From Zygnema cylindricum (Eukaryota; Streptophyta; Zygnematophyceae; Zygnematales; Zygnemataceae), in assembly GCA_037447655.1 (NCBI GenBank), contig JBBHKE010002850.1, positions 62,001 to 126,000 on the forward strand: a DNA stretch of 64,000 bases, in the 5' to 3' direction. The notes below the pieces were generated by a model. It was not told the DNA's origin. It saw only the letters and a program-made list of their open reading frames with translations, and did not search any database. Both the position numbers and the translations under genes were made by a program. Of the stretch, positions 34,451-47,344 are shown one piece after another; positions within the stretch are counted from its first letter, which is position 1, and every line of letters begins with the position of its first letter.

Positions 34451-34671
34451 ATCGTTGTTAAACCACCTTTTGCATTTGACGTTTCAATTTTTTCTATAAT
34501 GTTTCCCATGGCCTCCTTCTGTGTGAACCTAATTATTATGTTTTGTCTATTCCTGTCCACCTATATTCTTAGGATATATTATGCTTCTCTTAAGGCTTTT
34601 ATCTCAAACCTAGTATTTGAGCCTTCTTTACTTTCTTTATTTTTGTCAGTGATTTAAATAATAGTATTTTC

Positions 34672-35020
34672 ATTACTTCAAAAGTGGTCCTATTTTTGCC
34701 TACGCCAATAAAATGTTGCTTCACCAAAATCTGAATCTTTATATGGTATGCCATTCAAATCCGCAATATTTTCCGGTAATAAGTTGCAACCCGGTGTTGT
34801 ATATTAGATTGTACAGATACCTAGAGTGTTTCTGTTTTTCTATTTGACGAGTAGAAAATTTTGATAGTGGTGATATAATATTGGTGATACCATTTTGTCG
34901 CTAGTCATCGCTGCTTCAACAACGAGATCATCTCATTGTTAAACAAGCGACGAGATCATCTCATTGCCCTTGCTCAAAAATGGATCAGTGAGAGTCCATA
35001 GTTTAAAAACAATACTTTTA
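34672..35020. repeat. Direct repeat, right copy
   Basis: Partner of 33404-33745. The gap between them holds only the 3' part of copia pol, so if these are LTRs the element has lost most of its interior. Confidence 0.65.
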
Positions 35021-35440
35021 ATTTTGTGGACAACGGTGTGACTAAATTTTTTTATAAAACTTGTACAGTACTAAATCTTACATGTGTTCGACCTACGGGT
35101 TACCGCGAAGGCTGCCAACACAGCCGCATCGCCAACTGTGAACGCCAAACAAAATTAGCAAACAATCCGCTCCACAAACAGCTTCCAATGCCCATTGTTT
35201 ATTTTAACTTTATTTATTTGAAGTTTAAAGAATTTCTCTCATTAAATCAAAACAAACTGTTGTTTGATCTTTGTTCTGTCGTTTTTTGCTTTTTCTCTCT
35301 CCTCTTCCCCACTTCGCTTTTTGGTTTCCACTTTCTTTTCTTTCCGTGGCCACCATTCCTCTTTCACCCCTCTTTTTTCCCCTTCGTGATTTTTTAGATC
35401 CTTCCCTATTTTTAACAAATTTCTCTCTCTTTCATTCTAT
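35021..35440. other. Unassigned T-rich interval
   Basis: No gene recognised. The pyrimidine-rich stretch from 35270 onward leads into the purine tract at 35468. Confidence 0.3.
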
Positions 35441-35467
35441 CTCTCACTTGTTCTCTCTTTCTCTCTC

Positions 35468-35855
35468 TCGAGGGAGGGAGGGAAAGAGGGAGAAAGAGAG
35501 GGAGGGAGGGAGGGAGGGAGGGAAGGAAGGAAAATGAAAGGGAGGAGATGAAAGAAAGAGAAAGAGAGGGATGGAGGGTGGTAGAAGGGAGAAGAGTGAG
35601 GGTGTGAAGGAGGGAGGGAGGAGGGAGAAAGGGAGGGGGGGAAGGAGGGAGAAAGAGAGGGAGGGAGGGAGGGCGATCAAATAGAGGAAGGAGAGGGGTG
35701 CAAAAGGTGGGAGGAAAAGATGGCCAGTGGGAGGGGGGGAGAGGGGTGCGAGAGAGGGAAAGAAAAGATGGAAAGTGAGATGGAAGGAGGTAGAGAGAGA
35801 GGGAGGGAGGGAGTGGGGAGAAAGAGAGGGAGGGAGGGAAAAAGGGAGAAAGTGT
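35468..35855. repeat. GGGA/GAAA-rich purine tract
   Basis: About 390 bp of GGGAGGGAGGGA-type sequence with few pyrimidines. Both strands give long low-complexity frames that are not genes. Strong G-run content could form G-quadruplexes or triplex DNA. Confidence 0.85.
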
Positions 35856-36114
35856 TAGAATCATATTTATAATCGGCTGTCGTGTGATTGTTTGGTTTTA
35901 GCTTAACTGTGTGCTTTGATTTGGTTTATTACTCTTATGTAGATAATGTTGTTCTTTGGTCTAAAATAGACAGCAGAAGCCACCCAAACTATCATTTGTC
36001 CAAAATCTTAGAATGAATATGCCAAAGAACAACCATGTTGAAATGCATCCTCCAAAATACGTGCGCAGCAACTACAATAAGTGTCATGCACCAGACGCCC
36101 AATAACAAACAGGC

Positions 36115-36262
36115 GTACACAGACGCAACAAACATGCATACACAAATACATCAATCACCCGTACACAAAAGGATCAAAATCGTACACAGACGCAACAAAC
36201 ATGCATACACTGATGCATCAATCATCGGTGCACAAACAGAACAAGCATGCGTACACAGACGT
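36115..36262. repeat. About 67-bp minisatellite (GTACACAGACGCAACAAACA)
   Basis: Units beginning CGTACACAGACGCAACAAAC at about 36115 and 36181, with a shorter third start near 36250. Each contains ATGCATACAC and CATCAATCA. Confidence 0.75.
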
Positions 36263-36575
36263 ATGGACAACAACTAGAGTTTCATGCAATAAAGCTTAAC
36301 AAAGCTTCATCATCAATAAAACCCTTGGACAAATGCATAAAACAATGCATAACAAACAAGTATATTAATACATATATATAAATAATAACAAATGAATGCA
36401 ATCTCATATAAACAAAAGTATAATAAAATAATAAATGTATCACGTAAATGCATGACCTAATCGACAACCCTAATTTACTACATCTTTGGTCCCTACTTTT
36501 GAAATAAGCATTAATGATTCATTCCTAAGAAACTCGTACCTATATATGCACTTGTGAGCTGTCGACAAATCACTA

Positions 36576-37142
36576 CACCGCGAATCGTTATTAGCGTTAT
36601 GAACTTCATATCGGCGCCCCCAAATTTTGATTCCAAAACCCGGAATTGAATTAATAATACTAAGTTTTCCTTTACGTTAATTATGTTTCTAGAGAATTAG
36701 CGATTATAATTCAAATTTATGATATTTTTGAATAGTGTGGTGTACGGACGTGTCAGTCCATACAAAATGGTACTTTATTAAGTAAAAAAGTATGAATAAT
36801 GGATTAAAATAATTGCAATCATATGTAAAACTGCTCTTAGAATAAAAGACAGGATGAGCTCGTACCTATTTTAGTATAAAAATATGTGTGGCGTAATAAT
36901 TATTTGCGCGAACACCCAAATTAGAGTTATGAAAAAAATAGAGTCAAAGGACGCAACAGTGTACGGTTTATCAAATTTTGTACTTTTACCTATTTACTGT
37001 GAAGATCCTAATGTCGAATCCGTCGTACCAAATTAGAATTATAGATCAATTAGAGTTAAACTTTTTCTTCGTAATTAGTGTTAATAACCCTAATTAATTT
37101 TTAACACTAATAGTTTCTCAACGCTATTAACGATTCGCGGTG
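36576..37142. mobile_element. MITE family B, copy 2, about 567 bp
   Basis: Ends CACCGCGAATCGTTATTAG and CTATTAACGATTCGCGGTG, flanked by TA (36574-36575, 37143-37144). It shares the ATATCGGCGCCCCCAAATTT block with the 5.4-kb copy, which looks like an internally deleted derivative. Confidence 0.85.
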
Positions 37143-37333
37143 TAAGTGTCAAGATACCCAACGTAAATCACGTAACTGTTACAAAGTCCTATTTAACCAT
37201 AATAACCTACTACTAAGAATAATCTAAACATAAGTGTACACCTGAGAGAGTCAACCTATCGAAAGCGTACACTTGTCTACAAGTACAACACTAAACACAC
37301 ACAAATTAAAGTGTTCAAACCCTAAATGATCAC

Positions 37334-38095
37334 TTAAATGGAATTTGACTTTATCATCACTACACCGCGAATCGTAACTAGTGTAAAGAAAAAATTAGAG
37401 TAAAAAAACAAAAAAAAAACAATAAGAGTTAAGAACGACTCTTCAAGTGATTGATAGCGTATGCCATTGTTGGTTTCTCTCGCCCCTTGATAACCTCCTT
37501 TGCTACTGCAAACTTGCTTGGAAGACTCCTTTATAAAGACAAACAACCTTTCTTTTTTTGTAGGAAAGTTATTGAGTGAGTTAAGTTGTTCTATGATGAC
37601 ATTAAACCTTTTTACTCCATCATCAATGGACTCATTCTCCTCCATTCTAAACCCAATATATTCTTCAAAGAGATAATTTTCATTTGCCTCAAACCCCTTT
37701 TCAAACGCATTTTGCAAAGTGGTCCAACAATCAAAAGCCCTATCATGAGTTAGAAGGTGTTCATGCATAGAACTAGCACAACTTTGTATAAGTGCGGCGG
37801 AGGCCGCCATATCTTTCTTGTCCCACTTATGTGCTCGAGCTGGATCCACGGAAAGATCCGGTCGTGTTTCTTCCCCGATAACGATGTCCCAAAGTTTTTT
37901 CGGTGTGAATGCTCCTCGAATGTATCTCTTCCAAATTGCATAGTTGGAACCCGTGAAGACAATGGTTTTATTAAACACTTTNNNNNNNNNNCCTCTCCCT
38001 CTCCCTCTCCCTCTCCCTCTCCCTCTCCTCACCTCTGTGGCAGTTGCAGATTTGACACCTCCCCCTTGTGGCCGTTTTGCCGTGATTTTTGACAT
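37334..38095 (-). pseudogene. Ty1/copia Gag (UBN2-type) fragment, contains an assembly gap
   Basis: ATG at 38095; Arg/Gly repeat (encoded by a CCTCTC microsatellite), then a 10-N gap at 37982-37991, then typical copia Gag: FTGSNYAIWKRYIRGAF, KKLWDIVIGEE, a WDKKDMAASAALIQS-type segment and MEENESIDDGVKRFNVIIEQ. The frame runs out near 37440 where a solitary MITE end (TA then CACCGCGAATCG, 37361 onward) lies. It sits inside what would be the seventh intron of the carrier gene. Confidence 0.8.
37982..37991. other. Assembly gap of 10 N in a microsatellite
   Basis: The gap lies at the edge of a CTCTCC repeat, so repeat length there, and the number of Arg/Gly codons in the Gag fragment, is not reliable. 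Confidence 0.98.
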
Positions 38096-38184
38096 AAGAC
38101 TCTCATATATGGCGAACTGAATCGCAGGGTTACTGACCTAAAGAACAAAAGAAAGGAGAAATCCAGTGACTGATAAGTCTACTA

Positions 38185-38370
38185 CACCGCGAATTCTTAT
38201 TACAGTTAAGAAACAAATTAATATGAGACATGTTTTAGTGTTGATGATCCCATTTTCAGGGCAAAATAACGTTAAGAAAAATCAAATAGTATTGTTAACG
38301 CATTTTTTTGTTCAGAGGGCAAAGAAAACCCGGGACTGTTGCAGATTACCATTAAAAGCGATTTACGGTG
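38185..38370. mobile_element. MITE of the A/B type, 186 bp
   Basis: Ends CACCGCGAATTCTTATTACA and AAAAGCGATTTACGGTG, TA on both sides (38183-38184, 38371-38372). It lies between exon 7 of the carrier gene and the copia Gag fragment. Confidence 0.75.
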
Positions 38371-38560
38371 TACGATCATACAAAAGTTACAAGGACCATT
38401 TCTGTTTCTGCTTTTTTAATACAATTTGAAAAAGCATCAGCCTGACTGAGGAAAAACTCTCAATGTCACATGATAAACAAAATATAAACAATATCACCAA
38501 TCGTAGAATTCGAGATGCTTTTAAGTACGAAAACATAATAGGAAAAAGCTGTTTCCATAC

Positions 38561-41500
38561 CATCACAAGAGTGGGAACTACACCCTTCCAAAATCCCAAA
38601 ATCCCGGCCTCCCTGTGTAACTCGAGCACCTGAAACAAAGAGAAAGACGAAGGAGGCAATAAGTGGGAGAGAAAAAGAGAGACGACCACCCACAAATCAT
38701 TTACAAACTGAGTTTCAATCAGTTCCCATCAAAAACAGCATTTGTTGCTTCACTTTTTAAATTGGCAGGCAGTTTCCACATTTCACATTGTTCATTCAAC
38801 AATGTAAAAAAAAAAATAAGGAAATCGAACAACAAAAACGTATCTTCAGCTGTGAGAAAAGGGTCCAAACTATACATGAGAAAAGAGTCCAAACTATATA
38901 TGTAGATTACTACTTAAGTCCGAAACAATTTGCTTGTATTTTCACTTCCATAGCAGCAGCTTTTTTTCAAATTTCACAATTTTCAAACACATAAAAACAA
39001 TGAAAGAAAATCCACCATAACATACAAAACAAGGTTTCCTTAAGGCAATAACTTTCTTCAATACTATGGTTGAACTGCAGATATTTTAAATTGTCACTCA
39101 AAAAGACCATAGTACAATTGTCTACCGAAGGATAAATTATCCAAAGCTTTCAAAAACCCTTACAAAAACCACTCACAAAAGCCATCATACAATTTTCTAT
39201 CAAAATTTGATTCAACCAATACATAAAATGAACAGAGAATGGCTAGAAGGGAATACTTCTGATGGCTTACTGTTGCAATCGCTCCTTGAGGCTTTGCATG
39301 AGAATCTTCAATAGGACTTGTATCTTCTGTTGAAATTGAATCATTTGGTCTTTCCGATGAACTGGAACCATCCTCTTGAGATCTTTCATATTTTTTTTCT
39401 GAAGAAGATTCATTTGGTATAGGTGGAGGTTCAATCATCACTCTCTTCTTTACTTGAGATTGTGTCTGTAAACAAAAGGCAAACAACAACAGTCTTATTT
39501 TAGTCTTAGTCATAGTTTTTTTCGATTTTTCACTAAATACATCAAGTAAAGAAGGAAAAGGCGATTTTGTTCTTCGAACGGGGCCAATAATTAGGCTCAA
39601 ATCAGCAATCGTGATCAAAAACATCCAATGTTTTCTTATAACATCAACTCTTTAGGACTTCATGAATAGTAAAGGGAAAAAAAGAGCTTGGAGGTGCAGG
39701 TTTAAGGACTACAAACAGTGGCCAAAATACAAAAAACTCACAAAAGCAACGATGTTACAATACACATCAAAGACACATACATTTGTACATCTATATACAT
39801 CAAATACTTGAGATTTGCCTCACCTGCATTCTTGTAACAATAATCCAGATGGGGTTTGTAAGCAAAACATTTGCACACCTGTCCAGTAACCCATAAACAG
39901 TAAATAAAATAGTGAATACCTTCTATGTCCACAGAATATGAACAAACAAGGTAACCAAAAGATTAGCTCGCAGGAAAACACCAGGTGACTCACGATATTA
40001 CAATTTAAGTTTAACAAGCTTCACGTCTTTAACAAGAGGAACAAGGCAAGAAACAAAAGTAACTTCTGATCGGCCATTAGTTATATCAATCACGACATAA
40101 ATTTCCAGGTCAAGTGAAACTTTGTTATCCAAACTTTATCCAACATTTGTTAATTTTAGTTAACTGTGGTAATTTCCTTGACAAAAATGTCCTAATAGAA
40201 TTATACATGTGAACATTGATGTTACAGAATCGTAAACATGTTAATAATTACCAGCAAACCTGGCAAAAAAACACTTTTAAAACACTTTTAAGAAAACACT
40301 ACTTAGATTTTTTTGGTTTTCCAGTTTACCCATCAACAACCATTCCAGCATCACCTTCCAATTAGCTCCACATATACCCTCTTGCTTTACAGTGTGTCCA
40401 TCCTGAACCAACTTTGGAGATACTTCCTTAAACTCTTTATTTTTATTTACTTTTGACTTTTCTTTTCTGTTCAACAGCTAGGCCAGCATCCTTGGTTGAT
40501 TTTTGCTGGATGCCAACACCAATTAAACAAAACATCTACCATAATCATTATGGAATAAACTAATTCTAACTGCCAATTTTGGTTTTGAAAACCTACACGA
40601 TACTAACTGCACATCAATTATAAAGCTAATCACTCTAATCCGAGTGCATTTATTTTTGACCCAAAATCATAAATTAGCACTTATTAACATTATTTAGTTA
40701 TATGACCCATAATAAGCCACGTGAAAAAACATAACTCAGTGTAGTTAACTTAAATGATGTGTTAAGACTAATAATTGACTAACTCTAATAGCAATGTCAG
40801 GTGTATTTTCTCTACACTGTTAGTCCTAATACCAATATTGATACCAATTTATACCAATAAACACCAATCAATACCAATTAATTATGAAAAAAAGAGTAGA
40901 TTGCTTCACCAGAATACCTACCCGGCCATTGCCGCGACCAAAAGAGAAGCCAGCATTCCAACTGAGCCATCTCCTCGGCCATCTTTTTTCCGCCTCAATG
41001 CCATAGCCACAGCTTGGTCCCTAAAGAGCTGATAAAAATAATAATAAACTCCCTGTATCCACAAAAATACACCAACCAACACAAATGGAACTACAAATTC
41101 ATCAACAACAGACTCAGATTGTTAAGAACAACATAGTTGTCATTTCTGCTAGAAACTTGTGCCAGAACGACAAAAAAATTGATTTAAAAATTATTTCGAG
41201 AGTTAGAATGCTCCTGGAAAATAATTCGTATTACAAACACCCTACAAATAATTCCTACATGGCATGCAAAGCTGGCTTTAACTTGAGTGAATTCCTACAT
41301 GCTATATTTTTACATCTAATCACACGCAACACCGGGGTTACATACAGAAAAATACTGAACTGACAAAACGAGACTTCACCTGAGAACACGCTGTGCCAAT
41401 AAGTGATGGCTGTAATCCCCTGTAAAGACCACCCCATCCTTCCTTCGTCATAATCTGCAACCCCATACAAACGAGCAAAAAATAAATATCCATTGCGCAT

Positions 41501-43703
41501 AATGCAAATTTGGATATTTATGTAACATTTAGAAAACCAAAAACATGTAACACAATAACCACACATCAAACTTTGGATAAAATGTAACAAATAAAAACCA
41601 TAGATCTTGTTAGTAAACATACATGTACAAATGTTTAGAGATTTTTCCAGGCAATCTATATCGAACAAAACTCAAATAAGACTGAGTTTGATTAACGACG
41701 ATGTTCAGCTTTAAAGTTAATTTAGAGCAGTTATATGATTTAGTGTGATAACGTTATGTAGGCTAAAATTACCACCGAAATATTCCCATCTACATTACAC
41801 AAGAAAGTAATATTCACATTTTTCTCCCCCTCCCCCCATCTCTCTCCCTTTCCCTCTCTCTCCCTCTCTCCTTTTCTCTTTCTCTCCCTATCTCTCCCTC
41901 TATCTCTCCCTCCTTTCTCTTTGATGAGCAGAAATTAATAGCAAAAGCAGAAGACACATAATATTGGTGAACGCACCGCCTTCGCTATTTGTGTTAAACA
42001 TTTTTCAGGCAGTTAAAAATACTTTTTCACATCACATAATTTCAACCATAAGGTTGCGATTAAACAGTGAGACCCTTACGTTTGGATTGCTCCACTAAAA
42101 AAAAAAAACTAACAGTTGGCAATAAAGTTAAAACGCTTTCAACAGCCCGAAAAATGTTTAACAGAAATAGCGATGCGCATGCACTAAAAAAACTTGAACA
42201 TTTTTTGAAATATAACAGAATGTAGTTGAAAATGGTTAAGACTACAAACCACACCACCAGTTAACATAGAATGACCATGAATACTTTTTAAACAAAATGC
42301 GATAGCAATTAGTTGAACTCTTCTAAGCCATTATCTTTACTGAATGCAAACCGACAGTTGATGGCCGACAGCCGACGGCTGATTTTGAGACAGAATGTAA
42401 TTGAGAACGGTTACAGACTGCAAAACCCACGTCAAATAATCGTGGAATAACCAGCAATATTTTTCCCTTACCTCCCATAACTCATGAAGAGTTCCGCGTA
42501 ACTTTTTCTCCTGTTTCTTCTGAATTGCTAACAACTCTTGTTCTTCTCCATTGCCTGTACCATCAGCTCTTTCACCTTCTTTTTGTGCATTTTTCCGTTC
42601 ATTCCTTTCCGTTTGTTGACGAGTATTGACCTGCCAGCCAGAGAAAAGTGATTGATGACTAATCTCTTTTATTCCCTCTCTCCCCTTCCCCCCATCTCTC
42701 TCCCCCGCTCTCTCTCTCTCCCCCTTCCTCTCTCTCTCCCTCCTCCAGAAAACTAATCGGAAACTTTGCAGAAAACTAATATTGTAAATTAAGAAAGTAT
42801 ATATAAAAGTGGACTAAGCAACGGCAACGATCATAAAAACGAAACTCTGCAAAAAATTCATAGGGTAATTACGCAAGAGAAATTTACACTATGTTGAGGG
42901 AGAATCGTACAGTTTTACGAGTAACTGTACGTACAATTACTCAAATAACTGTACAAATAACTGAACTAATTATACGATCTACTCTCAAAACGAGGATAAA
43001 ACTTTGAAAGCCCGAGCAGTGTAAATTCAAACCGGATCCAGGAAAACAAGCAAAACCGGACAAAAAACTGTAAATGAAAAAAAAAAAAATGTTTAAACGA
43101 TTGAAACAATGGTAAACTGCATCTAATGTAACTACCATTCAAAAACATAAATCCTGAATTGAAAGGCTACTGGCTATTTTCAGTCAATAAGAATAAGATT
43201 TTCTTAATAAGTTGAAAAAGAGGAGAATAAATCCATCAAATAGAGCTAAAACAAATGAAAAATATGGAAAAAAATCAGCAAACCTTCCAAGAAACTTCAC
43301 AAATAGAAACTATTACAGCTAAACATTCGTCTCTTAAGAAGATTTTATCCCCTGGTCACTACTGAATTTTCGAATCTATTCACCTTAACCTTCCAGAGCC
43401 ATACCAAAAATCAAAGCCAGAAAATACTCTAAGCAGTGATTATTTGTGAAGCTTTGGCATACTGATTCGCTCAAATTGCACTTGCTGTGAAAAAAATGAA
43501 TCACAGTCCGTCTTTCAAAAGTAAAAAAGAAAATGAAACGAATGTGTGCTCTCCCTCTCTCTCCCTCCCTCCCTCTCCCTCTCTCCCTCTCTCCCTCTCT
43601 CACTCTCTCTTTCTTGACTTACCGCTTGCAAGGGATAAGTTAGGAGCTGAGCTATGATTCCTCCAGAGGCTCCGGCAAGACCATTTACAAGAGCATCTGA
43701 CAT
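38561..43703 (-). CDS. PXN: Peroxisomal NAD carrier (mitochondrial carrier family), 5' seven exons
   Basis: Exons (minus): 43703-43623, 42630-42472, 41454-41380, 41052-40922, 39878-39824, 39465-39271, 38629-38561. All junctions are GT-AG and in phase, giving 255 residues. The start MSDALVNGLAGASGGIIAQL, then TYPLQA|VNTRQQTER, then EGWGGLYRGLQPSLIGTACS, GVYYYFYQ, NVLLTNPIWIIVTRMQ and GILGFWKGVVPTLVM match plant PXN, which moves NAD (and related nucleotides) across the peroxisomal membrane. PX[DE]xx[KR]-type carrier signatures are partly seen (TYPLQA, TNPIWIIVTR). Family members are about 330 residues, so the last third (third carrier repeat) is missing: no exon was found to the left, where mobile elements begin. 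It is either 3'-truncated or has a very long intron. Confidence 0.85.
41824..41923. repeat. CT-rich microsatellite in carrier intron 2
   Basis: CTCTCCCT-type repeat. Similar tracts sit in intron 1 (about 42673-42747) close to exon 2 and just inside the first donor (about 43551-43612). Confidence 0.8.
43551..43612. repeat. CTCTCCCT microsatellite next to exon 1 donor
   Basis: A pyrimidine hexamer/octamer run only about 10 bp from the 5' splice site of the carrier gene (purine-rich on the sense strand). Confidence 0.85.
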
Positions 43704-46298
43704 GATTAAAGCTTAAAATATAAATAAAAGCTGTTCTTGTAACGAAACAAGAATATATTCTACGCTGGAGTGGGAACACAGTACTTAGGTGCTCTTGTAA
43801 TGAAACAAAAAATAATCGAAAATGATATATTGCTTATCCTATGCTATTTGTGCAGAAAATTAACTTTCTCTTGCACTCACTGCTACTAGTTTACCAAACT
43901 TAGAAATTTAAATGAATATGTGAAACTTATATGAATATATGAAAATTATATGAATATGTAAAACTTATATGCCTGTATGAATGATATTATAAACTTCACT
44001 CCTCGTCAAACAATTTTTGTTGTGTCAAAAATAGTTCCTTGCAAAAGAACTGCCGTCGTAATAATCCTGCTTGTACAAAGAAATAGAAAAAAAAAAGAAA
44101 AAAAGCTCTACCGCTCTGCCTTCTGTATGGCTAGAGCACTGTAGAGCATAAAATTGGAAGTTAAATCACACAGATAGGCGAAGAGAAGCGGGAAAAGAGG
44201 GCAGAAAAGTCAACTCCTGTAAAGGGAGGGAGTAGCAATGGGTGTCACGTCACTTCATGCAAAAAACTGGTGTCACGTAACGCCGATTACCAAAGTTGTA
44301 TGTTTGACGTCAATGGAGGAAGGTCACGTCACACTTTAGGGGTGACATCCCCATCCTGCTCAGTTTAGAGCGATTTTTAGAGTGGTACATGGCTCAGTTC
44401 TGTACAGATTTCGTAAATGAGTTCATTTTACGTTTATTACAAGAGTCGTTGGCCAATGAAAATAGCACAAATATTTTAAACATCCAATCAGCCAACAGAA
44501 ACATTCCTTTAAGCATTGGAAGTTAGATCGAAGCTCCATGGAAAGAAAATGTTAATATTTTTAGTGGATCGGCCTTATAGTCATGACAGATTGTACAGTT
44601 TCCTACAAAAAACAATTTACTGCTAATGTTCGAGGATTCTCCAGTAAAATCAGTCTCCAAATAAATAGCAACGTACTTCCAAAGGTACAGTACTGCAGCT
44701 TATTTATTGGCCGAATGTCAGCTCGACGTCGTAATAAGCAGGTGAAGAGAGACCAGAGTCTGTGTCCCAAATTGGCGGCTGAATGAACGCAAAAATCGGA
44801 AGGGCGTATGATGCCTAGACACGTGTGTACGCGCGCGGGGTATATGAGTGGTACGACGGAGGGCGTGGCGACATCGAACTGGTATGGGCGTACGGATGGA
44901 GACCACGGAGGATAGGCGAGGAGAGCTGGCGTGGCTCGCTCTGATTGGTCGGAGTTCCGTTTGGGCCGCCCAGTCCTGGGGGTCGGGCGGCATTGTACGA
45001 ATATTGTCAGCAGGATCTCAGGAGCCGACACGCTGCTCGTGACAAGAAAAGTACAGCGGGCGAATTTATTTTCGGCGACATCTGGCGACCTTGAGAGCGT
45101 ACGGTAAGATAGGGTGATTTGTACGGTCGCGGTAGACACCTCCGGGGAATACTTGGGGAATTTGCAGATCAGCTGCCAGCTCGGCGGTCCGGTTTGGCGG
45201 GGAAGTGCGGAGACTCGGGTGTGCGCGCCAAAAGACAATTCGTCGGTGTGCGGGAGTTGCATGTGCACACGCGTGGACAGTGGAAAATGCCAGGTGGCAA
45301 CTATTGGAAGGAGGGAAAGGGCAAATTATTCGAGAGTATGAGTTTCAATTGGGAAACACGGATATTTGGCCAATTGTGTACGCTATCGGTGGTTGTCAAA
45401 TTTTGATTCGGGCGGCGAGGTAAGATACGAGACCGTACAAAAGGGAGGGTATGACCTTCCCCTGTACTGGATATGCAAGTTTGGAGTAAATGTGCCGTAC
45501 GGATCACTGTGGGAAAATTTTCCCGCCCATCGACTAGTGGTCGGTGCCGCGGGTCCAGTGCCAGTTGCCAATTCCGTGAGCGGGAAAAGAACTTCGCCCG
45601 TTTGAAATATCAAGTGTGAACGCATTAAATGATTGCAGCTCGACGATTGGACCGCCGACCATTCTTCGTCGATGAGATTGTACCATAAAGACGAACCGAC
45701 CGTAAGAATAGTAGTTAAGGAGATCGTGAATCAAATCGGACGAACAAGATTCACAGATGCTTCCCAAGCTATGAAGATGGTAGAAATATAATGAAATATA
45801 ATACCCCACCAGAGGCAATCGGCATCGTGTGAGATCTTCGCCACTAACCCAGTTTGGGACGAAACCGAACTAAACTGGTTTCGTTAATTGGAAGTTCGGC
45901 TTCGATTATTCGCAGCTAAATAGAGGTACTAGACTACAGTGCAGTACAGTACGGTCTCGTACAATGAAGTACCGTTCACCTAAACCAGCATGTTCGGTTC
46001 GATCGCTCTGTTCGGTTCCATCATGCCCATTCGGTCAAAAGTCTAAACCGATGTACAAATGTACGGCTCAACATTTACAGTACAATGGAACATATCTTAC
46101 AGTTCGTCAGCATACCGTACATTGCGGTACACATGAGCGCTGATGGTCGGTGCAGTTCTCGGCCCTCGATGCGAGTGACAAGCCCTTGCCACGCCATGCG
46201 GCCATGCCCCACTGCAGCAGAGAAATGCGTGGCACACACGTGTGGGAGCACATGAACGGTCCTGTGCGCAATGAAAAGAAAAGGACAAGCACACACTA
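43704..46298. other. Upstream region of the carrier gene, GC-richer, no confident gene
   Basis: Likely holds the 5' leader and promoter of the carrier gene near 43704-44560. The long frame 44603-45268 (-) and the plus-strand frames 45114-45605 lack domains. Several GTCACGT/CACGTCA words occur at 44240-44330, which could be regulatory. Confidence 0.35.
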
Positions 46299-46470
46299 CA
46301 CCGCGCATTGTTATTAGTGTCAACGACACTAATTTGGGTTATTTAAATTTTGATTTTTTTTCCAAAAAAAGTATACGTGATTTTAATTTTTCCTCGACTT
46401 TAATTGAGGTTCCGTCCAAAATAGCGTCAAGACCGAAAGTACAACAATATATAATTAGTGTGGTGTACGG
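46299..46470. mobile_element. MITE family B-like end (partial)
   Basis: TA then CACCGCGCATTGTTATTAGT at 46297 onward. Internal words TAGTGTGGTGTACGGA are shared with the 36.6-kb copy. No right end recognised, so the right boundary is approximate. Confidence 0.45.
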
Positions 46471-47344
46471 ATGATGTCAGACCGTACAAATTTGTACCTT
46501 TTTACTTGAAAATATTCAAAATTAATTCTAAATTATACGCGCATGCATATGAACGTGCGCTAAAAAAATGGGTTCACCCTCGTCGCCAAAAACCTCGTTC
46601 GCACACGATCTCCTTTAATCACCTGTTCTGCAGTGTGAACGTAAAAATGTTCGCATGTGCGAAGTCATGATCTTACAGTTAAAGAAGTGAGCTGATTTTA
46701 TTTTACACGTCCACATTAACCGTCTTAAAACCGCGTACTCTTGCTTCATGTGATTATTTCCTGTTCAGTTTATATAAACACTATAACATGTATTTTGTCC
46801 AATTAGCGTCAATATGTACTCTATTTCGGTGCAACGAACGAATATAGCGTAAATGTTTATTCTAATATGGTGTCTATATGTGATTTCACTCCCAATTAGA
46901 ATTAATGTATACGTTAATAAGGGGTCGAAGTGACAATGGACCACAAATTACAATTAATGAATTAAAATAAATAGAATAAAAATACAACATTTGGCGTTGA
47001 TGATATTTAGGACAGTTTAACGCCAAATGCGGACAATCCACAGAAAAATGGATCCCTTATCGAAAACAAATCTCATCCATCCATTTTTTTTTGTTTTTTT
47101 AGGGATCTGACGTTGCGCCGTCCTTTTGGCAAACGAATAGATCTCATTCGTTTCATGAAGAACAGGCGAAAATACCGCCGCCACCTTCATTTCGTTTCCA
47201 TGGATTCGATGTCGCATGTGGCGGCTCCTTCACCCTCTGCATATGGCGCGTCACTCTATTTACCTTTTCATTGCCTCTGTCCCTCTTTCACGCTCCCTTT
47301 TCATCCGAACCTACCTATGTTGATCTCCCTCTTTTCTTTTTGAA
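46471..47344. other. Unassigned interval
   Basis: AT-rich, no gene recognised. Confidence 0.35.

Noticed and set aside
35412-35864. 150-codon Pro/Ser/Leu frame on the minus strand
   Set aside because: Low-complexity translation of the GGGA purine tract.
44603-45268. 221-codon minus-strand frame
   Set aside because: No domain, no splice support, overlapped by equally long plus-strand frames in a GC-richer region; looks like chance.
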